This document shows, piece by piece, positions 15,018 to 23,364 of a stretch of DNA of 33,189 nucleotides. Under the pieces are notes generated by a model that saw nothing but the letters and a program-made list of their open reading frames with translations, did no database searches and was not told the DNA's origin. The stretch spans positions 1 through 33,189 of the forward strand of contig DASXCU010000021.1 in the NCBI GenBank assembly GCA_036491035.1, in the 5' to 3' direction. Position 1 is the stretch's first letter. Every line of letters starts with the position of its first letter. The DNA comes from Galbitalea sp036491035. Lineage in GTDB: Bacteria > Actinomycetota > Actinomycetes > Actinomycetales > Microbacteriaceae. A program made the position numbers and the translations under genes.

Positions 15018-16436
15018 ATGTCGATTCCCGAACCCACCCCCGCCCAGCTGACCCCCATCGCCCCGCACCCCCGCATGACCGTCATCGGTACCGGATACCT
15101 CGGCGCCACCCACGCCATCTGTATGGCCATCCTCGGATTCGACGTGCTCGGCGTCGACGTGGACCAGCGCAAGATCGACCAGCTTGCCGCCGGCATCGTT
15201 CCGTTCTTCGAGCCCGGCCTTCCCGAGAAGCTCGCCGAAGCAATGGAGTCGGGTCGCCTGCGCTTCACGACGAGCTTTGATGAGGCCGCCGAGTTCGGTG
15301 ACGTCCACTTCATCTGTGTTGGCACCCCCCAGACGAAGGGATCGGATGCCGCCGACCTGACCTACGTCGACGCCGCGTTCACCGCTCTCGCGAGTCGCAT
15401 CACGCGCAAGGCCCTGCTCGTCGGCAAGTCGACCGTTCCGATCGGCACGGCCCAGCGACTGACCGAGCTCGTCGCGGAGATCTCGCCGCTCGGCACGGAG
15501 CTGGAGCTCGCCTGGAACCCGGAGTTCCTTCGTGAGGGTTTCGCGGTTCAGGACACGTTGCACCCCGATCGACTCGTCTTCGGGGTCGCCTCGACCTGGG
15601 CGGAGCGCCAGCTGCGTGCCGCCTTCGCGCCCATTCTTGCGGAGGAGACACCGCTCGTCGTGGCCGATCTCGCGACGGCCGAGCTCGTCAAGGTGGCCGC
15701 CAACTCGTTCCTCGCCACCAAGATCTCGTACATCAATGCGATGGCCGAGGTCTGCGAGGCGACCGGGGCTGACGTCAACCTGCTCGCCGTCGCTCTCGGC
15801 CACGACGCTCGCATCGGATCCCGGTTCCTCAAGCCGGGACTGGGATTCGGCGGCGGCTGCCTGCCGAAGGACATCCGGGCGTTCAAGTACCGGGCCGAAC
15901 AGCTCGGAGTCGGGCAGGCGGTCGCATTCCTCGGCGAGGTCGATGCGATCAACCTCCGCCGTCGTTCGCGCACCGTCGATCTCATCCGCGAACTGGCAGG
16001 TGGAGACCTCACCGGCGTACGGGTCGCGGCTCTTGGCGCCGCCTTCAAGCCCAACTCGGACGATGTCCGCGACGCGCCCGCTCTCGACGTCGCGCGAATG
16101 CTCTATCTCGAGGGAGCATCCGTCGTCGTCTTCGACCCTGAGGCGAACGAGAACGCTCACCGCGCGTACCCCGACCTCGACTATGCGGAGACACTGGCCG
16201 AGGCGGTAGCGGGTGCCGAGGTGGTTGCACTGTTGACGGAGTGGGACCAGTTCCGGGTCGCAGATCCCGAGGAGCTGGGCGCACTCGTCGCCGCTCGCAA
16301 CATCGTGGATGGTCGGCACGCACTGGACGCAGACCTGTACCGAGCCGCCGGCTGGGAGTATCGCGCCCTCGGGCGACCGTCGGCGGGCGCCACCGTGACG
16401 CTCATCGAGAACGCACGCGACTCGGTATCCCTCTGA
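15018..16436 (+). CDS. UDP-glucose/GDP-mannose 6-dehydrogenase
   Basis: A 472-residue NAD-dependent enzyme that oxidises a nucleotide sugar twice at C6 to the uronic acid. Evidence: the Rossmann motif VIGTGYLG (22-29) then GVDVD (45-49); CVGTPQ (100-105); STVPIGT (138-144); the substrate loop WNPEFLREG (166-174); ELVKVAANSFLATKISYIN (222-240); and the catalytic cysteine in GFGGGCLPKD (C281). The C-terminal domain begins AALGAAFKPNSDDVRDAP and ends normally. The ATG at 15018 has AAGGAG with about 7 nt spacing. Sequence alone does not decide UDP-glucose versus GDP-mannose; general resemblance is to UDP-glucose dehydrogenases. It would supply the precursor for the synthase encoded upstream. Confidence 0.93.
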   Translation: MSIPEPTPAQLTPIAPHPRMTVIGTGYLGATHAICMAILGFDVLGVDVDQRKIDQLAAGIVPFFEPGLPEKLAEAMESGRLRFTTSFDEAAEFGDVHFICVGTPQTKGSDAADLTYVDAAFTALASRITRKALLVGKSTVPIGTAQRLTELVAEISPLGTELELAWNPEFLREGFAVQDTLHPDRLVFGVASTWAERQLRAAFAPILAEETPLVVADLATAELVKVAANSFLATKISYINAMAEVCEATGADVNLLAVALGHDARIGSRFLKPGLGFGGGCLPKDIRAFKYRAEQLGVGQAVAFLGEVDAINLRRRSRTVDLIRELAGGDLTGVRVAALGAAFKPNSDDVRDAPALDVARMLYLEGASVVVFDPEANENAHRAYPDLDYAETLAEAVAGAEVVALLTEWDQFRVADPEELGALVAARNIVDGRHALDADLYRAAGWEYRALGRPSAGATVTLIENARDSVSL

Positions 16437-16451
16437 GCCGAGAGAGAGCCT

Positions 16452-16529
16452 TCCTCGTCCGCCGATAGCGACGAGGAGAAAAAGTTCTGCCGAGGTCACG
16501 GGAAGACGGGCTTTCCGTGGCCTCGGCAG
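16452..16529 (-). terminator. Terminator region between convergent genes (two hairpins)
   Basis: CTGCCGAGG plus five further pairs (from 16487) fold with the mirrored arm ending at 16529 into a stem of about 15 bp. On the minus strand it is followed by CTTTTTC, making it a good intrinsic terminator for the DUF5655 gene. A second hairpin (TCCTCGTC 16452-16459 with GACGAGGA 16470-16477) lies just after the dehydrogenase stop and may end the plus-strand operon, though no T-run follows it. Confidence 0.7.
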
Positions 16530-16538
16530 ACACCCAAC

Positions 16539-16922
16539 CTAACCGAGCAGGTGCGCGCCGCAGCCGACTGCATACGCCTCGCGCAGCCAGCCAATAAAAT
16601 CGTCGTCCAGGTCCCCGGCGTCTGCCAGCCGATAGTGGTGGACGAAGAGATTGCTTCCGTAGGGCGAGATACTCCGGATGCGCCGATCGTCGGGCAGCTG
16701 CCGCATCAGATCCAGGTAGCCGACCACACCGTTCGCGGTTGGTCGCGCACCGGCGAATCCGCGCCGCGAACCCTTGAACGTCACGCTCGATTTCGACACC
16801 GACGCCGTAGTCGGCCCGAACGATTCCAGCGTCGACTGAACGCGCCGAAACAACGCAACCGACTCGGCCGAAGCCCCGCGCAGGTGATCCTCGATCGTCC
16901 AGTCCGGAGCCGGAGAAGTCAC
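16539..16922 (-). CDS. DUF5655 domain protein
   Basis: A 127-residue soluble protein matching the DUF5655 pattern: WTIEDHLRG at the start, ESVALFRRVQ, GPTTASVSKSSVTFKGSRRGFAG (a basic, beta-rich core) and a closing DLDDDFIGWLREAYAVG helix. The domain is found alone or beside nuclease and DNA-binding modules, but its activity is unknown; the basic core hints at nucleic-acid contact. GTG start at 16922. The gene lies 18 nt downstream of the NDH-2 gene and would be the last cistron of that transcript, ended by the strong hairpin at 16487-16529. Confidence 0.8.
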   Translation of the reverse strand: MTSPAPDWTIEDHLRGASAESVALFRRVQSTLESFGPTTASVSKSSVTFKGSRRGFAGARPTANGVVGYLDLMRQLPDDRRIRSISPYGSNLFVHHYRLADAGDLDDDFIGWLREAYAVGCGAHLLG

Positions 16923-16940
16923 CGTCGGATGGTCGGGCAG

Positions 16941-18278
16941 CTACTTCGCGCTGGAGACCGGCTTCGGACGCGACGCGAACTCCTCGAACGCGGCGCGCGG
17001 TTCGTCACGTGCGATCATCCCGACCGGGTCGCGGCCGAGCAGGAAGTTCAGGACCCAGTTGCTGATCACGCGGGTCTTGCGCTCCCAGGTCGGCATCGCG
17101 AGACCGTGGTAGCCGCGGTGCATGAACCAGGCGATGAGTCCCTTCACCGCGAACTTCGGGTTCTGGTAGACGCCCGTGTAGAGGCCCAGACCGGCAACCG
17201 CACCGAGGTTCTTGTGGAAGTAGTCGGCGGGAAGCTCGCCGCGCAGACTGCCCGCGATGTTCTTGGCGAGCAGCTTGCCCTGGCGCACGGCGTGCTGCGC
17301 GTTCGGGACGCAGAAGCCGCCCACTCCGCCACCGGTCAGGTCGGGGACAGCGCTCACGTCGCCGGCACCCCAGGCGCCCTCGACGACATTGCCGTCCGCA
17401 TCCTTGACCCGCAGGTCGGGAAGAACGGTCAGACGACCGCGGTCATCGATCGGAAGATCGGTGTTCTTCAGCATCGGACTCGCCATGACGCCCGCGGTCC
17501 AGACGATGAGGTCTGAAGCGAACTTCTCCCCCGTCGACAACTCGATGTTGCCGTCGACCGCAGAACTCAGCTGGGTCTCGAGGTGCACGATGGCCTGGCG
17601 CTCGGCGAGGCTCTTCAGCACCCAGTAGCTGGTCTTCAGCGAGACCTCGGGCATGATGCGACCCATGGCCTCGATGAGGTGGAAGTGCGTGTCGTCCACG
17701 GTCAGGCTCGGGTAGTACTTGAGCAGCGACGAAGCGAAGCTGCGAAGCTCGCCGAACACCTCGATGCCGGCGAATCCACCACCGACGATGACGACGGTCA
17801 GCAGACGGTCGCGCTCCGGACCGGCGGGCATCGTGGATGCGCGCTCGAAGTTGTTAACGAGACGGTCGCGGATCGCGGTCGCCTCCTCGATCGTCTTAAG
17901 ACCGATCGCCTGGTCGGCGACACCCGGAATCGGGAATGTGCGCGAGACCGCTCCGGCCGTCACAACGACGGTGTCATAGCTCTCCACCCACGGCTCGCCA
18001 TCGGCGGGCGTGATCGTGGCAGTCTTCGCCTCGTGGTCGATCTTCGTGACCTTGGCGGCCAGAACCCGAGTGCCGGGAAGGTGACGACGGATGGCCACGA
18101 CCGCGTGTCGCGGCTCGATGGAACCGGCCGCGACCTCGGGCAGGAAGGGCTGGTACGTCCAGTACGGGAGCGGGTCAACAATCGTGACCTCGGCCTCACC
18201 GCGACGCAGCCATTTTTCGAGCTTCCAGGCAGTGTAAAAACCGGCGTAGCCGCCGCCGACGATCAGAATCTTGGGCAC
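16941..18278 (-). CDS. ndh: Type II NADH dehydrogenase (NDH-2)
   Basis: A 445-residue flavoprotein that passes electrons from NADH to the quinone pool without pumping protons, bound to the inner membrane face. Evidence: the FAD motif ILIVGGGYAGF (4-14), YWTYQPFLPEVAAG (39-52, typical of the family), VVTAGA (105-110), the NAD motif VVIVGGGFAGIE (162-173), VWGAGD-type FAD contact (seen as AWGAGDVSAVPD) and the quinone-site AQHAVRQG. The C-terminal region contains a hydrophobic/amphipathic segment (LIAWFMHRGYHGLAMP) for membrane attachment. The GTG start at 18278 has AGGAG about 10 nt upstream. It lies 39 nt after the protease gene, separated by a small hairpin. Confidence 0.93.
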   Translation of the reverse strand: MPKILIVGGGYAGFYTAWKLEKWLRRGEAEVTIVDPLPYWTYQPFLPEVAAGSIEPRHAVVAIRRHLPGTRVLAAKVTKIDHEAKTATITPADGEPWVESYDTVVVTAGAVSRTFPIPGVADQAIGLKTIEEATAIRDRLVNNFERASTMPAGPERDRLLTVVIVGGGFAGIEVFGELRSFASSLLKYYPSLTVDDTHFHLIEAMGRIMPEVSLKTSYWVLKSLAERQAIVHLETQLSSAVDGNIELSTGEKFASDLIVWTAGVMASPMLKNTDLPIDDRGRLTVLPDLRVKDADGNVVEGAWGAGDVSAVPDLTGGGVGGFCVPNAQHAVRQGKLLAKNIAGSLRGELPADYFHKNLGAVAGLGLYTGVYQNPKFAVKGLIAWFMHRGYHGLAMPTWERKTRVISNWVLNFLLGRDPVGMIARDEPRAAFEEFASRPKPVSSAK

Positions 18279-18297
18279 AGGAACAAGTCTCCTAGAG

Positions 18298-18313
18298 GGT
18301 GGTAGTCACCACC
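18298..18313. other. Perfect 6-bp hairpin between protease and ndh
   Basis: GGTGGT (18298-18303) and ACCACC (18308-18313) pair around a 4-nt loop in the 39-nt gap. No T-run follows on either strand. It may be an RNA processing or partial termination signal. Confidence 0.35.
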
Positions 18314-18317
18314 AAAT

Positions 18318-19592
18318 CTAGTCCCTTCGCCGAAGTCTCCCGAACTGGCGCACAGCGATCACGATCATGACCAGCGCGGCGAGACCGAAGGCGATAATGA
18401 GCGCGAGAGGCAGGCCGACATTCCGTAGCTGAGTTGGTGTCGGATACAGGATGCCGAGCGGATTCGACGGCCCCGCCGAGACCTGGGTGGGTGCGGCCGT
18501 CGACGTCGAAGTCGGAGGGGTCGTCGGCGTCGCGGTTGGTTCGGCCCGACGGTTGAGATGGATCCACGCGGACAGGTCGCCCATCGGATTCGCCTTCACG
18601 CTCGGCACGGTATTGCGAACTGCTGCCGCCGCGTTCAGCAGCCCGTAGCCGTAGATCGGGTCGACACCCTTCGCCCCCGCATCCCGCGCCGTCGAGACGA
18701 CCCGGTTGATGGCGTTCGCTCCCGTTATACCCGGATGGGACGCCATGACCAGAGCCACAACTCCGGCGACGATCGGTGTTGCGCCGCTCGTTCCCTCCCA
18801 CTGCACGTACCCGCCGCCCGGCGTCGCGCCGAGCAGCTGCTCACTTGGCGCCGAGACTCCGATCGTGATGCCCTGCGCCGACGCGTCCACGCTGGCCTTC
18901 TCGTTCCGATCGACACCGGCGACCGTCAGAACTCCCGGCATAGTCGCGGGCGCTCCCACCTCATCCGTTCCACTGCCCCGGTTGCCGGCTGCGGCAACGA
19001 TAACGACGTTGTGCTGCATGGCGTAGAGGAATGCCTTGTCCCAGCTCTCCGGCCAGGCGAGCGTGTTGCGAGTCAGCGACATGTTGATGACGTTCGCGCC
19101 GTGGTTGACCGCCCAGGTGACGGCCTCCGCGATCTGGTCATCGGAGTTGGTGGCCGCGGCGCCGAACCCGATCGAGATGCTCAGGATGTTCGCCTGCGGA
19201 GCGACTCCGATGAGACCGGCGCTGCCGGCCGTACCCCGACCGGCCGCGAGCGAGGCAACCATCGTTCCGTGGTTGCGCTCGCTCGCATCGCCCACGGGTT
19301 TTTCGCCGTTCGCCGTACCCTGGCCGGAGTAGTCGATTCCGCCGGTCACGGCGCCGGCGAGGTCGGCGACGCTTCCGTCGACTCCCGTGTCGATGACCGC
19401 GATCGTGACGCCCTTGCCCTCGGTCGTCGACCAGGCACTGCGAATTCCGTACTGGTCGAGCCAGTACTCCCCGGAGCGGATGTAGTCGGTGTGCACCCCG
19501 TTCGTGACCGCGCCGGGCGCGGCCGACCCGCACAACAGCAGGATGGCCGCTGTCGCCGCAGCGGCTGCGGCCAGCCCGGTGCGCATCCTCAC
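18318..19592 (-). CDS. Membrane-anchored S8 (subtilisin/mycosin-like) serine protease
   Basis: A 424-residue exported protease. A Sec signal (about 5-28) precedes the catalytic domain with Asp in VIDTGVDG (D68), His in RNHGTMVAS (H108), the oxyanion Asn in AAGN (N204) and Ser in EGTSGATP (S269). A Thr/Pro-rich linker (about 350-385) leads to one membrane helix (about 392-413) and a short basic tail, as in mycosins. No other type VII secretion gene is nearby, so a mycosin role is not supported. I chose the GTG at 19592, which overlaps the DUF501 stop by 4 nt; the ATG at 19586 has no room for a ribosome-binding site. Longer in-frame extensions overlap DUF501 and are not credible. Confidence 0.87.
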   Translation of the reverse strand: MRMRTGLAAAAAATAAILLLCGSAAPGAVTNGVHTDYIRSGEYWLDQYGIRSAWSTTEGKGVTIAVIDTGVDGSVADLAGAVTGGIDYSGQGTANGEKPVGDASERNHGTMVASLAAGRGTAGSAGLIGVAPQANILSISIGFGAAATNSDDQIAEAVTWAVNHGANVINMSLTRNTLAWPESWDKAFLYAMQHNVVIVAAAGNRGSGTDEVGAPATMPGVLTVAGVDRNEKASVDASAQGITIGVSAPSEQLLGATPGGGYVQWEGTSGATPIVAGVVALVMASHPGITGANAINRVVSTARDAGAKGVDPIYGYGLLNAAAAVRNTVPSVKANPMGDLSAWIHLNRRAEPTATPTTPPTSTSTAAPTQVSAGPSNPLGILYPTPTQLRNVGLPLALIIAFGLAALVMIVIAVRQFGRLRRRD

Positions 19593-20134
19593 GACTCGGC
19601 CCCCGGGTGGTCGGAGAGCGGGCTTTCGGAGAGTCCATAGTCCGCGCACTCGCAGACCAGCGGACTCCAGTCGGCCCGCGCCAGCGCGAGATCGCCGATC
19701 GGGTTCAGTCCGGGACCGGCGGCAAGCGAGTGGGCCACGAGAGCGTGAAGGCACTTCACCCGGGTCGGCATGCCTCCGGCGGAGATCCCGTCGAGTTCGG
19801 CGACGAACTCGATCCCGTTGCGGTCGGCCAGGTAGGACTCGTGTGCGGCGAGGTAGTCATCGGCCACCTCGCCCTCGAGAAGTTCAGCCAACTCGGGCAT
19901 GACTCCGGTCGCCTCGAGCGTGGAGACCGCGGCGGTCGCTGCCGGGTGGGACAGGTAGTACAGCGTCGGGAACGGCGTCCCGTCGGCGAGACGCGGCGAC
20001 GTCGAGACGACTGTTGGTGCACCGCAGACGCAGCGTGCCGAAATGCCGATCACGTCGCGCGCAGGTCGACCGAGCTGCGCGGACACGGTCGCAATATCGA
20101 GCGCGGTCGGCGGCTCGAAAGGAGGTCGAGTCAT
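19589..20134 (-). CDS. DUF501 domain protein
   Basis: A 181-residue cytoplasmic protein of the actinobacterial DUF501 family: ALDIATVSAQLGRPARDVIGISARCVCG near the N-terminus, then TVVSTSPRLADGTPFPTLYYLSHP, and HESYLADRN and GGMPTRVKCLHALVAHSLAAG in the second half. Three cysteines (in RCVCG, then VKCLH, then the C-terminal VCEC) could bind metal. The family's activity is unknown; it nearly always lies beside ftsB/divIC and eno, as here, and is often followed by a phosphatase (ppx) in relatives, which is not present in this position. ATG at 20134, 7 nt after ftsB; its stop overlaps the protease start. Confidence 0.87.
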   Translation of the reverse strand: MTRPPFEPPTALDIATVSAQLGRPARDVIGISARCVCGAPTVVSTSPRLADGTPFPTLYYLSHPAATAAVSTLEATGVMPELAELLEGEVADDYLAAHESYLADRNGIEFVAELDGISAGGMPTRVKCLHALVAHSLAAGPGLNPIGDLALARADWSPLVCECADYGLSESPLSDHPGAES

Positions 20135-20141
20135 CCGGGAA

Positions 20142-20678
20142 TCACTTCGTCGGCGTGCCGGTCGAGGTCGGATTTGGAACGCTCGGTGACACCAGTTGGC
20201 TCTTCGTCTGCGTCGACAGTCCCGACTTCAGAATGGATGACGTCAGCGCCTGCACCCAGTCGGTCTGCGTCGTCTGGATGTGCTTGCTGATGGGCGCCGT
20301 CGACGTGCCCGTCTGGTTGCCGCTCTCCGGGATCACGAGGTAGCTGTACTCACCCGGAAAAACGAAGAGCAGGCGATTGCGTGCCTGAGCCTCGATGTAG
20401 GCGGGGTCGTCCCAGCGAGCCACCTGGCCGCGAAGGGTCGCTACCGAGTGCTTCTGAGCTGCGACCGACTTCTGCAGGTTCGCGATCTCGGTGCGCTGCT
20501 GGATGAGCAGCTTCAGCGAGGGAGCCAGCACCACTACTCCGAGCACGAGCAGGCCCAGCATCATGATCGTGAAACTGGACAGCCGGATGTTGCTCAGCCA
20601 CCGTTCCGGCGCCGACCCGTCGGGCATGCGAACGGCAACGCGCACCTTCGGTGGTCGCCTCGCTCCTCTCGCAGCCAT
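20142..20678 (-). CDS. FtsB/DivIC-family septum formation initiator
   Basis: A 178-residue single-pass cell-division protein. A basic cytoplasmic N-terminus (1-33) precedes a membrane helix (about 35-55), a coiled-coil (about 56-88: LIQQRTEIANLQKSVAAQKH...) and the conserved WDDPAYIEAQARNRLLFVFPGE (89-110), the family signature. A Ser/Thr-rich extracytoplasmic tail follows that is longer than in E. coli FtsB. It would bridge FtsQ/FtsL in the divisome. It sits 41 nt after eno and 7 nt before DUF501, the common actinobacterial arrangement. Identity is firm; ftsB versus divIC naming is a matter of convention. Confidence 0.9.
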   Translation of the reverse strand: MAARGARRPPKVRVAVRMPDGSAPERWLSNIRLSSFTIMMLGLLVLGVVVLAPSLKLLIQQRTEIANLQKSVAAQKHSVATLRGQVARWDDPAYIEAQARNRLLFVFPGEYSYLVIPESGNQTGTSTAPISKHIQTTQTDWVQALTSSILKSGLSTQTKSQLVSPSVPNPTSTGTPTK

Positions 20679-20719
20679 ACCCCAAGGCTAAGCGGCACCG
20701 CTGCGAATTACCGCCAGGA

Positions 20720-22000
20720 TCAGCCCTTGAAACGCGGGAACGCGCTGCGACCGGCGTACGTGGCCGCCGCGTCGAGCTCTTCCTCGATGCGCAGCAGCTG
20801 GTTGTACTTCGCAACGCGGTCGGATCGGGCCGGCGCACCGGTCTTGATCTGTCCGCCGTTCGTTGCAACTGCGAGGTCGGCGATGGTCGTGTCCTCCGTC
20901 TCACCGGAGCGGTGCGACATGACCGTCGTGTAGCCGTGCGTCTGGGCGAGGGCAACCGCATCCAGCGTCTCGGTCAGCGTTCCGATCTGGTTCACCTTCA
21001 CCAGGATCGAGTTGGCGGCCTTCTCGTCGATCCCCTTCGCGAGGCGCACCGGGTTCGTGACGAACAGGTCGTCGCCGACGATCTGAATCTTGTCGCCGAC
21101 CTCGGCCGTGAAGTGGGCCCAGCCGCTCCAGTCATCCTCGCTCAGCGGGTCCTCGATCGTCACCAGCGGGAAGTCAGCCTCGAGCTGCTTGTAGTACGCG
21201 GTCATGTCTTCCGCGGAGTGCGGCTTCGACTCGAACGTGTACACGCCATCCTTGAAGAACTCGGTCGCAGCCACATCCATGCCGAGGGCGATATCTGCGC
21301 CGGGCTTGTACCCGGCCTTCTCGATGGCCTCAACCAGCAGCTCGAGCGCGGAACGGTTGCTCGGCAGGTTCGGCGCGAAGCCGCCCTCGTCGCCGAGTCC
21401 GGTCGAGTAGCCCTTCTCGTTGAGCAGAGCCTTCAGTGCGTGGTACGTCTCCGTGCCCCAGCGCAGGCCCTCCTTGAAGGAGGATGCGCCGATCGGCAGC
21501 AGCATGAACTCCTGGACGTCGACGTTGGAGTCGGCGTGCGCCCCACCGTTGATGACGTTCATCATCGGCACCGGGAGAACGTGAGCGTTCGCACCGCCGA
21601 CGTAGCGGAACAGTTCGAGACCCGAGGATGCTGCTGCAGCTTTTGCAACCGCGAGAGAAACGCCGAGGATGGAGTTGGCTCCGAGCTTGCTCTTGTTGTC
21701 GGTTCCGTCTGCCTCGATCAGCGTCGCGTCGACCAGCCGCTGGTCGGTCGCTTCGATTCCCTCGATCTCCGGGCCGAGGACATCCATTACCGCAGCGACA
21801 GCCTTCTCGACGCCCTTGCCGCCGTACCGGGACTTGTCGCCGTCGCGCAGCTCATACGCCTCGAACGCTCCGGTGGATGCGCCGGACGGAACTGCCGCAC
21901 GCGACACCGTCCCATCCTCGAGAAGGACCTCGACCTCCACGGTCGGGTTGCCCCGGGAGTCCAGGATTTCGCGGGCGATAACGGCTTCGACAAGAGCCAC
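20720..22000 (-). CDS. eno: Enolase (phosphopyruvate hydratase)
   Basis: A 426-residue glycolytic enzyme converting 2-phosphoglycerate to phosphoenolpyruvate. Evidence: AREILDSRGNPTVEVEV (9-25), the loop PSGASTG (38-44), catalytic E205 in GDEGGFAP and K335, magnesium ligands D242, E283 and D310, the signature ILVKVNQIGTLTET (332-345), and SHRSGETEDT (362-371). The start is GTG at 22000 with AAGGAG 6 nt upstream. The frame stays open for a further 900 bases into antisense hisS, but that extension is not coding. It follows hisS by 53 nt and precedes ftsB by 41 nt. Confidence 0.97.
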   Translation of the reverse strand: MALVEAVIAREILDSRGNPTVEVEVLLEDGTVSRAAVPSGASTGAFEAYELRDGDKSRYGGKGVEKAVAAVMDVLGPEIEGIEATDQRLVDATLIEADGTDNKSKLGANSILGVSLAVAKAAAASSGLELFRYVGGANAHVLPVPMMNVINGGAHADSNVDVQEFMLLPIGASSFKEGLRWGTETYHALKALLNEKGYSTGLGDEGGFAPNLPSNRSALELLVEAIEKAGYKPGADIALGMDVAATEFFKDGVYTFESKPHSAEDMTAYYKQLEADFPLVTIEDPLSEDDWSGWAHFTAEVGDKIQIVGDDLFVTNPVRLAKGIDEKAANSILVKVNQIGTLTETLDAVALAQTHGYTTVMSHRSGETEDTTIADLAVATNGGQIKTGAPARSDRVAKYNQLLRIEEELDAAATYAGRSAFPRFKG

Positions 22001-22053
22001 GGGGGTCTCCTTATTGAGAGTGGAACGAGTGGTGGTAGAGAGCAGTTCACAGC

Positions 22054-23334
22054 CTACTGCGCGAAGATCGGCCGAATTTCTAGACTCTCGAACGAGGTGG
22101 TCGCCGCCGTCACGAACGCGAAACGGGGATACCCGGATGCCGCCAGCTGATCGAGCAGTGCCGTCACGTTCTTTGTTCGCTGAGCGAGCGTGGCTCGGAC
22201 TCCGGATGCGATCACGGCCGTCTTGAGCGTGGCTAGGCGCGCTGGATCGACGTCCGCGTCGTAGACAAGAGCAACGGCGTTCGCCGATGAGTCTTCGGGC
22301 AGTTCGACCAGGTCGACGAGTCGCTCGAAGCCCAGCGAGAAGCCCGTCGCCGGCACGTTCGAACCGAGGAATCGTCCAATCATCCCGTCGTAGCGACCGC
22401 CGCCGCCCAGCGAATACGGGAGGTCGGCGTGCGCGATCTCGAAGATCGTTCCGGTGTAGTAGCCCATGCCGCGAACCAGGTTCGGGGAGAACACGAGTTT
22501 CACACTCTCGCCGACCGCGTCGCGGATTGCGAGGAGATCCCGGTAAGCCTCTACGTCGAGCCACTCGGGCGGCGAATCGAGTAGACCCCATCCGCCGGAC
22601 GTCAGGGTCGTGAGGCGCTGCAGCACCCGTGTGAGACCGGTTGGTTCGCCGAGGCCCTGCTCGACGAGTTCGGCAACCACACCCTCGACGCCGATCTTGT
22701 CTTCCTTGTCGATGGTGATGAGCGCACGCTCGTACGACTCCGCCGGAATTCCCAGCGATTCGACGATTCTGCGGAGGATCCGGCGGTCGTTGATTCGAAT
22801 CGTGCAGGCGTTCGATCCCGTGAACCCCAGCGCTTCGAGCGCCGCCGCTGTCGCGGTGATCAGCTCGACTTCGGCGAGCGGTGTTGCGTCGCCGATGATG
22901 TCGATGTCGCACTGGACGAACTGTCGGTAGCGACCTTTCTGCGGGCGCTCCGCTCGCCAGACGGGCGCAATCTGGATTGAGCGGAACACCCCCGGCAGCT
23001 CGCCGCGGTGGCTCGCATAGAACCGAGCAAGAGGAACAGTAAGGTCGAATCGCAGTCCGAGGTCGGCCAGTGCGAGGTAGTCGCCGTTCGCTGCCGCCTG
23101 CTCGAGTTGCTCGGTTTTCAGGTCGCGCTTCATGACCGCGTACGACAGCTTCTCGTTGTCGCCGCCGAGGCCTGCGTGAAGTCGAGAACTGTCCTCGACG
23201 ACCGGCGTCTCGATCTCGTCGAAACCGTGAGCTCGGAACGTCTGGCGAATGACCGACAGAACGTGCTCGCGTCGAGCCTTCTCGACGGGAAGAAAGTCGC
23301 GCATCCCGCGGGGCGGATTCACCTGACTAGCCAC
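22054..23334 (-). CDS. hisS: Histidyl-tRNA synthetase
   Basis: A 426-residue class II synthetase. Evidence: motif 1 region PPRGMRDFLPVEKARREHVLSVI (7-29), RFDLTVPLARF, motif 2 VWRAERPQKGRYRQFVQCDID, the histidine-specific GMGYYTGTIFEI, SLGGGGRYDGMIG and motif 3 ATGFSLGFERL, followed by a short alpha/beta anticodon-binding domain (from VALVYD). The VWRAERPQ and LVRGMGYYTG wording differs from the more usual FRYERPQ / VRGLDYY form, placing it in the corresponding HisRS subgroup. GTG start at 23334 has no clear ribosome-binding site; it follows tetR by 30 nt and may be co-transcribed. I see no T-box or His leader in front of it. Confidence 0.95.
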   Translation of the reverse strand: MASQVNPPRGMRDFLPVEKARREHVLSVIRQTFRAHGFDEIETPVVEDSSRLHAGLGGDNEKLSYAVMKRDLKTEQLEQAAANGDYLALADLGLRFDLTVPLARFYASHRGELPGVFRSIQIAPVWRAERPQKGRYRQFVQCDIDIIGDATPLAEVELITATAAALEALGFTGSNACTIRINDRRILRRIVESLGIPAESYERALITIDKEDKIGVEGVVAELVEQGLGEPTGLTRVLQRLTTLTSGGWGLLDSPPEWLDVEAYRDLLAIRDAVGESVKLVFSPNLVRGMGYYTGTIFEIAHADLPYSLGGGGRYDGMIGRFLGSNVPATGFSLGFERLVDLVELPEDSSANAVALVYDADVDPARLATLKTAVIASGVRATLAQRTKNVTALLDQLAASGYPRFAFVTAATTSFESLEIRPIFAQ

Positions 23335-23364
23335 GGCTCTAGTGTGTCAGGTTTCGTTCTGGAG

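Noticed and set aside
18318..19592. Type VII (ESX) secretion locus
   Set aside because: Only a mycosin-like protease is present, with no EccB/C/D/E, WXG100 or PE/PPE genes.
20720..22912. 730-codon frame including enolase
   Set aside because: Enolase starts at GTG 22000 with a good ribosome-binding site. The rest is a shadow frame of hisS with arginine-rich, non-protein-like sequence.
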